Assembly: GCA_050014415.1 (NCBI GenBank)
Contig: JBEKDJ010000183.1
Location: forward strand, 1-12,264
DNA from: JBEKDJ01 sp050014415
GTDB taxonomy: Bacteria; Desulfobacterota; BSN033; UBA1163
Direction: 5' to 3'
Length of the DNA stretch: 12,264 nt
Shown here: positions 5,998 to 12,264 of the stretch, one piece after another
Numbering within the stretch: the first letter of the stretch is position 1
How the letters are laid out: every line of letters begins with the position of its first letter
Notes under the pieces: model-generated
Database searches by the model: none
Told to the model about the DNA's origin: nothing
Seen by the model: the letters and a program-made list of their open reading frames with translations, nothing else
Position numbers and translations under genes: made by a program

Positions 5998-7884
5998 ATG
6001 AAGAAGGATCAAAAATCACCTCCTAACCTGAGAGAACTCCTCGGGATCAAAGAGCCCTCAGATCGTGGAGGGAAGAAGCCTATTTTGAAGAAAACCCACT
6101 TTACAATCTGGTACTTTGTCGTCGCCATTCTCATCATCTTCCTTGTCCAGAATTACATCGTGACAAGAAAGTCTGAAGTTGTCATTCCTTATAGTGAGTT
6201 TAAAGACTCTGTGAAGGCAGGAAAGATCAAAGACATGACGGTTACGACAGAATCGATCACCGGAGAGATAGAAACCTCAAAAGGTCTCCAGAAATTCCAG
6301 ACCGTTCGTGTTGAGGATCCGGATCTGGTGAAAGAATTAGATGCCCAGCATATCAAATATACTGGTAAAGTGGAGAGTAAATGGCTGACCAATATCATCG
6401 CATGGGTTTTTCCGGTCATCTTGATCATTTTGTTCTGGAGGATCTTCCTCTCTCGAATGGGACCGGAGACCGGCGTGATGTCATTTGGAAAGAGCCGGGC
6501 GAAAATTTATGCGGAGAAGGAAAAGAAGGTGACCTTCGCCGATGTCGCAGGGATCGATGAGGCCAAAGATGAGTTGAAAGAGGTTGTAGAATACCTCAGA
6601 AATCCTGGGAAGTTTCAACGCCTCGGTGGAAAGATCCCCAAGGGAGTCCTCCTCGTAGGGATGCCGGGGACAGGCAAGACCCTGCTGGCTCGAGCGGTGG
6701 CTGGAGAGGCCAATGTCCCCTTTTTCTCCATCAGCGGTTCCGATTTCGTGGAGATGTTTGTCGGGGTGGGGGCAGCAAGGGTTCGGGATCTCTTTGCGCA
6801 GGCGCAAAATCAGGCTCCCTGCATCATCTTCATTGACGAATTGGATGCCCTCGGTAAGGCCCGGGGAATCAATCCCATGGGCAGACACGACGAACAGGAG
6901 CAGACCTTAAATCAACTCCTGGCGGAGATGGACGGTTTCGATCCTAACACCGGGGTCATCATCATGGCAGCCACCAACCGGCCTGAGATCCTTGATCCTG
7001 CCCTTCTCAGACCCGGAAGGTTCGACCGACATGTCTTGGTTGACCGGCCTGACATCAGCGGTCGGGAGGAAATTCTGAAGATCCACACCCGAAGCATCAA
7101 ACTTTCTCCTGAGGCCGATTTGAAGGTCATTGCTTCAAGAACTCCTGGGTTTGTGGGTGCAGACCTCGCTAATATCGTCAACGAAGCCGCCCTTCTTGCG
7201 GCTCGTAAGAATAAGGAATCGGTGGAAATGGCCGACATCGAAGAGGCCATTGACCGCGTGGTGGCAGGACTGGAGAAGAAGAGCAGGTTGATGTCGAAAA
7301 AGGAGAAGGAGATCGTGGCCTTTCATGAATCCGGTCATGCGATTGTAGCCTCCCTTCTGCCAAATGCTGACCCTGTGCGGCGAATCTCCATTATCCCGAG
7401 AGGGATCTCAGCATTAGGCTACACGCTTCAATTGCCCACAGAGGATCGATATCTGATGACCAAAACAGAGCTCTTGGATCGCCTGACCGTGCTGTTGGGA
7501 GGGAGGGTGGCTGAGGAGATCACTTTTGGAGAGATCTCGACCGGCGCTCATAACGATCTGCAACGGGCCACGGACATCGCTACTAGCATGGTAAAGGAAT
7601 ACGGGATGAGTGAGAAGATGGGTTACGTGACGTTTGAAAAGGAGAAGAAACCCCTCTTTCTTCCCTCCTCTCTCCTCTCTTCGAGGGAATATAGTGAGGA
7701 CACGGCCAGACAGATCGACGAAGAGGTAAAGAAAATTGTGGATGGGAGTCATAGCAAGGCAAAAGAGATCCTGACAGCGAAGAAGAATGAATTGGGAAAT
7801 CTCGCCCGTCTCTTGTTGGAAAAAGAGGTGGTTGAGGAGACGGATCTGAAGAAGATTCTCCAATCGTCAGAAACAACGGCATGA
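5998..7884 (+). CDS. ftsH: ATP-dependent zinc metalloprotease FtsH
   Basis: FtsH is a hexameric inner-membrane AAA+ protease that extracts and degrades membrane and short-lived cytosolic proteins. 628 residues: TM1 (about 36-55), periplasmic domain (about 56-130), TM2 (about 131-151), AAA+ with Walker A GMPGTGKT (221-228), pore loop FVGVG (254-258), Walker B IIFIDELDA (277-284 core) and second region of homology (about 324-344), then the M41 protease with HESGH (443-447) and third zinc ligand D520 in GAHNDL, 77 residues after the first His as in Thermotoga FtsH. ATG 5998 is chosen because GGAG (5985-5988) precedes it by 9 bp; an upstream frame extension to 5962 would overlap purB. A 35-residue charged N-terminal extension precedes TM1, longer than in E. 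coli FtsH. The genome may hold a second ftsH. Confidence 0.97.
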   Translation: MKKDQKSPPNLRELLGIKEPSDRGGKKPILKKTHFTIWYFVVAILIIFLVQNYIVTRKSEVVIPYSEFKDSVKAGKIKDMTVTTESITGEIETSKGLQKFQTVRVEDPDLVKELDAQHIKYTGKVESKWLTNIIAWVFPVILIILFWRIFLSRMGPETGVMSFGKSRAKIYAEKEKKVTFADVAGIDEAKDELKEVVEYLRNPGKFQRLGGKIPKGVLLVGMPGTGKTLLARAVAGEANVPFFSISGSDFVEMFVGVGAARVRDLFAQAQNQAPCIIFIDELDALGKARGINPMGRHDEQEQTLNQLLAEMDGFDPNTGVIIMAATNRPEILDPALLRPGRFDRHVLVDRPDISGREEILKIHTRSIKLSPEADLKVIASRTPGFVGADLANIVNEAALLAARKNKESVEMADIEEAIDRVVAGLEKKSRLMSKKEKEIVAFHESGHAIVASLLPNADPVRRISIIPRGISALGYTLQLPTEDRYLMTKTELLDRLTVLLGGRVAEEITFGEISTGAHNDLQRATDIATSMVKEYGMSEKMGYVTFEKEKKPLFLPSSLLSSREYSEDTARQIDEEVKKIVDGSHSKAKEILTAKKNELGNLARLLLEKEVVEETDLKKILQSSETTA

Positions 7885-8582
7885 TAAAGAAAATCCTCAG
7901 ACATCTTCGAACGAAGATCTTTGCAGGGATCCTGGTAACCCTGCCCCTTGGGATCACTTTCCTGATCTTGAAGTTTGTCTTCAACACACTCGATAAGATC
8001 CTGGGTCCTCTCATACCAGAGGTACCCATCTATCTTTTCCATCGACTCTTCTCCCTTCCTGGATTGGGGATCATCAGCTTTTTCCTCATGCTCTATCTGG
8101 TGGGTCTGATTGCCGCCAATGTCATGGGTCGCAAGCTGGTGAGTTGGACAGACAGCCTCGTCAAGAATATTCCGGTTGTGAAGAATATCTACCTCTCCTC
8201 AAAACAGCTAACCGATGCCTTTTCGTCCACACGAAAAGGCTCCTTCCGCCAAGCTGTTTTTGTAGAGTTTCCACAGGAGAGAAACTTCGTTCTCGGGTTT
8301 GTGACGAATGAGTTGATCGATCTCGACCACCAAATGATGGTGACCGTTTTTGTCCCCACAGCCTTCGTTCCACCCCAGGGTTTTCTTCTCTTTCTTCCAA
8401 AGGAAAAGACCTTCCCTTCTCGTTTGACCATCGAAGAAGCGATCAAGGCCATTATGTCGGTCGGGATCGTCACCCCCCATGCTCTCTCCGTTGCATTTTC
8501 AGGGGCGAAAGCTGAGAAAGAAAAAATTGAAAATCCCAAAGGGGTGGATTATCTTAATCCAGAAATTGAAGGAGGTCCTTGA
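7881..8582 (+). CDS. DUF502 family membrane protein
   Basis: 233 residues of the DUF502 family (PF04367), whose biochemical function is not established. The start overlaps the ftsH stop by 4 bp (ATGA), a standard coupled junction; there is no good separate ribosome site. Two membrane segments (about 13-36 and 58-82) are separated by a short loop holding LDKILGPLIPEVP; the family-typical LPGLGI (59-64), NIPVVKNIYLSSKQL (96-110) and FVPTAFVPPQGFL (157-169, the family's FVPTxPxPxSG-like loop) follow. The C-terminal tail after about 208 is charged and probably disordered. Homologues often sit near membrane or stress genes; here the ftsH link may mean a membrane-homeostasis role or merely a shared operon. 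Confidence 0.9.
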   Translation: MIKKILRHLRTKIFAGILVTLPLGITFLILKFVFNTLDKILGPLIPEVPIYLFHRLFSLPGLGIISFFLMLYLVGLIAANVMGRKLVSWTDSLVKNIPVVKNIYLSSKQLTDAFSSTRKGSFRQAVFVEFPQERNFVLGFVTNELIDLDHQMMVTVFVPTAFVPPQGFLLFLPKEKTFPSRLTIEEAIKAIMSVGIVTPHALSVAFSGAKAEKEKIENPKGVDYLNPEIEGGP

Positions 8583-8584
8583 TC

Positions 8585-8821
8585 ATGCCGGCAATCACCC
8601 TTCTCATTGCAGTGGTCGCTCTCATCATTTCCATCCTCGCCTATCAGCGCACGGGGGGAACCGCAGATCTGAAGCGCCAATTGGAGTCCGCCACCTCTTC
8701 CGTTGATTTAAAGAAACAGGTGGAGGCGTTAATCGCCGTGACTGACTCCTTGCGGGATAAAACCGCCGATGCCCTGGATCGACTGGAGAAGGCCATCCGA
8801 AAAACAGACGAAGGTGAATAA
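8585..8821 (+). CDS. Small membrane protein with coiled-coil tail, unknown function
   Basis: 78 residues. One N-terminal hydrophobic helix (about 3-20, ITLLIAVVALIISILAY) is followed by a charged, heptad-like helix (about 27-74) rich in L, K, E, D, probably a cytoplasmic coiled coil that oligomerises or contacts a partner. The ATG at 8585 is chosen over an in-frame TTG at 8579 because GGAGG (8571-8575) lies 9 bp before it. It starts 2 bp after the DUF502 stop, so the two are very likely translated from one message. No family recognised. A function with DUF502 or FtsH is guesswork based on position. Confidence 0.75.
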   Translation: MPAITLLIAVVALIISILAYQRTGGTADLKRQLESATSSVDLKKQVEALIAVTDSLRDKTADALDRLEKAIRKTDEGE

Positions 8822-8840
8822 ACTCCAGGTTGAAGTCTGG

Positions 8841-8900
8841 ATTCGATACGTCGATGGACTCACTATGATCAGACACCTCTTCCTGAGCTTGTCGAATAAT
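8841..8900. repeat. REP-like imperfect inverted repeat
   Basis: ATTCGA (8841-8846) and TCGAAT (8892-8897) are outer arms; the right arm, TCCTGAGCTTGTCGAA (8881-8896), has the 'TTCGACAAGCTCAGG' form that recurs between genes in many bacterial genomes (from memory). The left arm is a degraded partner. It occupies the only sizeable gap between the small membrane protein and the MscS gene. Confidence 0.4.
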
Positions 8901-8931
8901 GGCATTCAGCAATTGAATTGGAAAGACTCCG

Positions 8932-9819
8932 GTGCCCGAAAAGTTTAAACCCATCGCCGCCTGGCTCACCACCTCTGGAATCAAGATCGTTGGGATTCTG
9001 GTTGCCCTCATCATCCTCTCCCAGATGTCCCGGTGGATCAGAGGATGGCTGGAGAAATTTGTCCTGGAGAAGGATCCCCTCTTAGCAGCAGAAGCAAAGA
9101 AAAGGGCATACACCTTAGGCAACATTCTCCGACATGCCTTTCTCATCGTCATCTCTTTCATTGCCATCTTAATGATCCTAGGTGAGCTGGGAATCCAGCT
9201 CGCACCCTTATTGGCTACCGCTGGCATCGGAGCTGTTGCAATTGGGTTTGGAGCTCAGAGTTTGGTCAAAGACGTGATCAATGGTTTCTTCATCATCTTG
9301 GAGAACCAGTATCGGATTGGCGACGCAATCGAGACGGCCGGGGTATCCGGTCTGGTTGAATCGTTGAGTTTGAGAAAAACGGTTCTGAGGGACTTAGAGG
9401 GAAGAGTCCACACTATCCCCAATGGCGAGATCAAGGTCGTGAGCAACCTCTCCAAGGAATGGTCCCGCTCGGTCTTGGACGTCGGCATTTCATACCGTGA
9501 GAACATCGACGAGGTGATCGACCTCCTTTCCCAGATTGGAAGGGAATTGGAGACAGAAGAACCTTACAAGAGTGCCATCCTCGAGCCCCTGCAGATTTTG
9601 GGTTTAGAACAATTTGGAGAATCCCAATTGGTCATTCGAATGATGGTGAAAACCGTACCTCTAAGACAGTGGGAGGTGGGAAGGGAGTTGCGGAAAAGAA
9701 TCAAAAAAAGATTTGATGAAAAAGGGATTCAAATTCCGTTCCCCCACCGAGTCTTACTTTGGGGAGACACAAATCAAGGGGAATCAAATTCCAAATACCA
9801 AAACCCAAATGTCAGATGA
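8932..9819 (+). CDS. MscS-family small-conductance mechanosensitive channel
   Basis: Opens under membrane tension to release solutes during hypo-osmotic shock. 295 residues, close to E. coli MscS (286). Membrane helices: TM1 (about 17-37), TM2 (about 66-86) and the Gly/Ala-rich pore helix TM3 (about 89-118, ATAGIGAVAIGFGAQSL, then VKDVINGFFIILENQYRIGD). The cytosolic beta domain follows with VESLSLRKTVLRDLEGR and HTIPNGEI (160-167), then the alpha/beta domain ending in GIQIPFPHRVL (265-275). GTG 8932 is the start: GGAAAG at 8920-8925 precedes it and an in-frame stop at 8914-8916 excludes a longer form. The last residues (about 282-295) are encoded by an AT-rich repeat and are not part of the family fold. 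The gene follows the ftsH-DUF502 cluster by 110 bp. Confidence 0.95.
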   Translation: MPEKFKPIAAWLTTSGIKIVGILVALIILSQMSRWIRGWLEKFVLEKDPLLAAEAKKRAYTLGNILRHAFLIVISFIAILMILGELGIQLAPLLATAGIGAVAIGFGAQSLVKDVINGFFIILENQYRIGDAIETAGVSGLVESLSLRKTVLRDLEGRVHTIPNGEIKVVSNLSKEWSRSVLDVGISYRENIDEVIDLLSQIGRELETEEPYKSAILEPLQILGLEQFGESQLVIRMMVKTVPLRQWEVGRELRKRIKKRFDEKGIQIPFPHRVLLWGDTNQGESNSKYQNPNVR

Positions 9820-9955
9820 AGAGCACAAAATCTAAATTCCTGCCTAATGGAGACGGACAAATGGTAAATGAATTTTTGAAATTAGGATTTTGACATTTAA
9901 TATTGATTTGATCTTTGACATTTGTCATTAAATTTAATTTCTTGAATCGGAATTG
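9781..9955. repeat. AT-rich imperfect inverted repeat (CCAAAT/ATTTGG type)
   Basis: The left side holds CCAAATACC, CAAATGTCA (9806-9814) and AAAATCTAAATTCC (9827-9840). The right side holds GAAATTAGGATTTT (9878-9891; 11 of 14 complementary to the last) and TGACATTTG (9916-9924; perfect complement of 9806-9814), with a second TGACATTT at 9891-9898. I recall similar 'AAATTCCAAAT' hairpin elements scattered in environmental bacterial genomes. It covers the MscS stop codon and ends just before the glgA ribosome site (GAGG, 9955-9958). TTGACA occurs at 9890-9895 and 9915-9920, but neither has a good -10 partner, so I call no promoter. Confidence 0.6.
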
Positions 9956-9963
9956 AGGCATAA

Positions 9964-11481
9964 ATGGATCACCCCTTACGTGTTCTTTTTGTAACTTCAG
10001 AGGCTGTCCCTTTTGCTAAGACAGGCGGACTGGCAGATGTGGCAGGCGCGCTCCCCAAGTTCCTCCAAGCGCTGGGATGTGAGCTCAAGGTGATCATGCC
10101 CTATTACCGGATGGTCAAGGAATCCGGATATCCCATTCAAGGCCTGGGTGAGGAGATCGAGGTCCCCATGGGCGATGAGGTTCTTAAGGCCGACATCTAT
10201 CAAGATCAACTGAACCAGGAGATTCCCTTCTATTTCATCGGCCGGGATGAGTTCTTCGACAGGAAGTACCTTTACGGCACACCGAAGGGCGATTACTTCG
10301 ATAATGCAGAACGTTTCATCTTCTTCTCGCAGGCAGCGCTCCGCCTCTGTCGGCGCATGGAATACGCTCCTCAGATTATCCACCATCACGAATGGCAAAC
10401 CGGTTTGATCCCTGCCTATCTCAACTCGATCTACCGGAACGATCCCCTCTTCTCTCGTACTGCAGTTGTGTTCACCATTCACAACATTGCCTACCAAGGA
10501 TTGTTTAAGAAAGCAAAGTTCTCGTTGACCGGTCTTCCGATGGAGATGTACAATCCCGAGGGAATCGAATTCTGGGAAAGGATCAACTTCATGAAGGCGG
10601 GGATCGTCTATGCCGACGTGCTCAATACAGTAAGTCGGAAATATAGCGAAGAGATCCAGACCCCTGAATATGGCTATGGATTGGAAGGAATCCTGAAAAA
10701 GAGGAAAGAGGACCTTTATGGAATCCTCAATGGGGTGGACTACCAGGAGTGGAACCCCTCTCATGACCCGCACTTGGTTGCTCCCTATGACCTGGAAAAT
10801 ACGTCCGGGAAGAGAGAATGCAAAAGGGATCTCTTGAACGAATTCCAGCTCCCTTCTTCTCTTTTGAACTCTCCTGTCTTGGGGATGATCTCTCGACTGG
10901 CCGATCAAAAGGGATTTGACCTTTTGGCCGAAATCTTAGAGAGACTCTTCTCCCTCGATATCGGCTTTGTCCTCTTAGGAACGGGGGAACAGAAATACCA
11001 CGACCTCTTCACCGAGGTTGCTCGCAAATATCCTCAAAAAGCTGGAATCCGGATCACCTATGACGATCGATTGGCTCATAAGATCGAAGCCGGATCGGAC
11101 ATCTTCCTCATGCCTTCAAAATATGAGCCTTGTGGTCTGAATCAAATCTACAGCCTGAAATATGGGACGATCCCTGTGGTGCGCGCCACCGGAGGACTCG
11201 ATGACACCATCGTGAACTACTCCGCGGCGACGCGAAGGGGAAACGGGTTTAAATTCATCCACTATGACGCGAAAGAATTCTTGAATCAGATCGAGGTTGC
11301 CATCGGTTTTTATTCTAAGCCGGAACATTGGAACCAACTCCTCCACAATGCGATGTCTGAGGACTTCTCCTGGCAAAGGTCGGCAGAGACCTACCTTCGA
11401 CTCTATCGAAAAGCCTTGGAGAAGAAGGGCATCGTGTTCCCCCAATCTCCCCCTGAAATGAGGGAAAGAAGAGATGAATGA
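9964..11481 (+). CDS. glgA: Glycogen (starch) synthase, GT5 family
   Basis: Transfers glucose from ADP-glucose to the non-reducing end of alpha-1,4-glucan. 505 residues, normal to slightly long for GlgA (about 477-500). The N-terminal Rossmann domain opens with VLFVTSEAVPFAKTGGLADV, containing the KTGGLADV ADP-glucose-binding motif (19-26). HHEWQTG (141-147) corresponds to the usual HDWQTG catalytic-site segment. GILNGVDYQEWNP (253-265) leads into the C-terminal domain, with SRLADQKGFD (310-319; substrate Arg/Lys) and MPSKYEPCGLNQIYSLKYG (383-401; conserved E388). GAGG at 9955-9958 precedes the ATG by 5 bp. The charged tail (about 491-505) is extra. No other glycogen gene is in the window. 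The next gene begins 20 bp after its stop. Confidence 0.97.
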   Translation: MDHPLRVLFVTSEAVPFAKTGGLADVAGALPKFLQALGCELKVIMPYYRMVKESGYPIQGLGEEIEVPMGDEVLKADIYQDQLNQEIPFYFIGRDEFFDRKYLYGTPKGDYFDNAERFIFFSQAALRLCRRMEYAPQIIHHHEWQTGLIPAYLNSIYRNDPLFSRTAVVFTIHNIAYQGLFKKAKFSLTGLPMEMYNPEGIEFWERINFMKAGIVYADVLNTVSRKYSEEIQTPEYGYGLEGILKKRKEDLYGILNGVDYQEWNPSHDPHLVAPYDLENTSGKRECKRDLLNEFQLPSSLLNSPVLGMISRLADQKGFDLLAEILERLFSLDIGFVLLGTGEQKYHDLFTEVARKYPQKAGIRITYDDRLAHKIEAGSDIFLMPSKYEPCGLNQIYSLKYGTIPVVRATGGLDDTIVNYSAATRRGNGFKFIHYDAKEFLNQIEVAIGFYSKPEHWNQLLHNAMSEDFSWQRSAETYLRLYRKALEKKGIVFPQSPPEMRERRDE

Positions 11482-11501
11482 TTTCTATCAAGGAGGTCAG
11501 A

Positions 11502-12264
11502 ATGGGAAAACGGCAATGGTGTGTCTTGATGGGAGGGCTCCTAATCTCATTCCTTCTCACTCATCCAACCCTTCTCCACTCCAAAACACCTCTTTTGAAA
11601 GATCTTAGCCACCCGCGGCTCATCGAGACCGCGGAGTTGGCGCCCCTTACCAGCCATCCTTCTGTTCGCATTGTGGACATGCGGACATCACTCTCTGACT
11701 ATCTCAAGGCTCACCTGCCCAATGCGGTCTATCTTCATTTTGGAACCCTCCAAGCTCCAAGAAATGGCATTCCGGTTCAAGGCCTCGATCGGATCTGCTT
11801 GGAAAGGATATTAGGCGAATACCTGAGTATCTCCAATGATATGTGGGTGATCCTCTATTCGGAAAAATCAAACCCCAATGCGACGTACCTTGCGTGGACC
11901 CTTGACTTCTTAGGTCATAAGAAAGTAGGGATCGTGAATGGTGGTTGGGAGAAATGGGCCTTCGATAAGCTCCCGATCACTCAGGATTATCCCCACCTCT
12001 CGCCCAAGAAATTTTTTGGGAAGGTCATACTCGAGAGCTCAGCTGACAAGAGATGGGTTCGGGATCGGCTTTTTGCAAAAGATGCCGTGATTGTGGACGC
12101 ACGGCCGGCAAAGCAGTATAGCGGTGAAGAGGGCGAAGAAACTCGAAGAGGTCATATCCCCGGCGCCAGGGACATATGGTGGGAAACGACTGTGGAAGGG
12201 GAGGAGATCAGGACTTGGAAAAAGAAAGAAGATCTGGAAAAGCTCTTTGCCGAATCTGGAGTCG
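11502..12264 (+). CDS. Exported tandem-rhodanese sulfurtransferase-like protein (3' partial)
   Basis: The frame is open from ATG 11502 to the window end (254 residues seen) after a near-perfect AAGGAGGT (11490-11497). An N-terminal signal peptide is visible (basic MGKRQW, hydrophobic about 7-25, likely cleavage near HSKTP), so it acts in the periplasm or outside. Domain 1 (about 38-165) has VRIVDMR, HLPNAVYL, WVILYSEKSNPNATYLAW and VGIVNGGWEKW; at the usual active-site position (ILYSEKSNPNA) no Cys is present, as expected for the inactive N-terminal half of two-domain rhodaneses. Domain 2 begins with AVIVDARPAKQY (195-206) and RRGHIPGARDIWW (215-227); its catalytic Cys loop lies beyond the window. 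It probably handles thiosulfate, persulfide or a similar thiol donor, but substrate is not readable. Cotranscription with glgA is possible from spacing. Confidence 0.9.
   Translation, partial: MGKRQWCVLMGGLLISFLLTHPTLLHSKTPLLKDLSHPRLIETAELAPLTSHPSVRIVDMRTSLSDYLKAHLPNAVYLHFGTLQAPRNGIPVQGLDRICLERILGEYLSISNDMWVILYSEKSNPNATYLAWTLDFLGHKKVGIVNGGWEKWAFDKLPITQDYPHLSPKKFFGKVILESSADKRWVRDRLFAKDAVIVDARPAKQYSGEEGEETRRGHIPGARDIWWETTVEGEEIRTWKKKEDLEKLFAESGV

Noticed and set aside
9890..9940. TTGACA boxes before glgA as sigma-70 promoters
   Set aside because: Neither TTGACA (9890-9895, 9915-9920) has a reasonable -10 at 16-18 bp; both lie in repeat sequence that contains TTGACATTT by design.
9997..10908. 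303-codon open frame on the - strand
   Set aside because: It lies wholly inside glgA, which has all family motifs; the antisense translation shows no recognisable domain. It is a codon-use shadow.
1..12264. CRISPR arrays, tRNA/rRNA genes, transposases, phage genes
   Set aside because: No regularly spaced direct repeats, no cloverleaf or rRNA-like sequence, and no mobile-element or phage protein motifs were seen.

Overview
The window looks like a chromosomal segment of a Gram-negative bacterium of medium GC content. The most likely origin is an uncultured member of the Desulfobacterota (former Deltaproteobacteria) or a related phylum. This rests on a sigma-54 activator beside a sigma-54 promoter, a CxxCH cytochrome carrying an Fn3-like repeat of a type I associate with Geobacter-like genomes, and an AT-rich 'CCAAAT/ATTTGG' intergenic repeat. 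The taxonomic call is an inference of low to moderate confidence. All genes lie on the + strand.

Region 1 (1-4215) is a regulatory and accessory block. The 3' part of a GlrR/QseF-type sigma-54-dependent response regulator is followed by a 262-bp gap. That gap holds CTGTC/GACAG inverted half-sites, a perfect AT-rich palindrome and a textbook sigma-54 (-24/-12) promoter. The promoter is placed to drive four genes: a single-domain response regulator, a small exported protein with a C-terminal hydrophobic segment, a two-TM protein with a probable degenerate phospholipase-D-like domain, and a monoheme cytochrome/Fn3-like protein. The last gene is broken by two single-base frameshifts. A hairpin follows its stop codon. 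The simplest reading is that the upstream activator, or a paralog, turns this operon on in response to a signal.

Region 2 (4209-4697) is about 490 bases without a convincing gene. It contains a Fur-box-like sequence, a long stem-loop, a set of mutually exclusive stems, and then a sigma-70 promoter for purB.

Region 3 (4698-9819) is a compact cluster: purB (adenylosuccinate lyase), ftsH (membrane AAA+ zinc protease), a DUF502 membrane protein, a 78-residue TM plus coiled-coil protein, and an MscS-family channel. The first three junctions are 1-2 bp gaps or a 4-bp overlap, so purB-ftsH-DUF502-small protein is probably one transcription unit. The gap before the MscS gene carries a REP-like inverted repeat. 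An AT-rich imperfect inverted repeat straddles the 3' end of the MscS gene and supplies its last residues.

Region 4 (9964-12264) has glgA (ADP-glucose-type glycogen/starch synthase). It is followed 20 bp later by a secreted tandem-rhodanese (sulfurtransferase-like) gene that runs off the end of the window.

The parts most worth a second look are the sigma-54 operon with its adjacent activator and unusual membrane/exported proteins, the doubly frameshifted cytochrome gene, the structured noncoding stretch before purB, and the repeat that encodes the channel's C-terminal tail.
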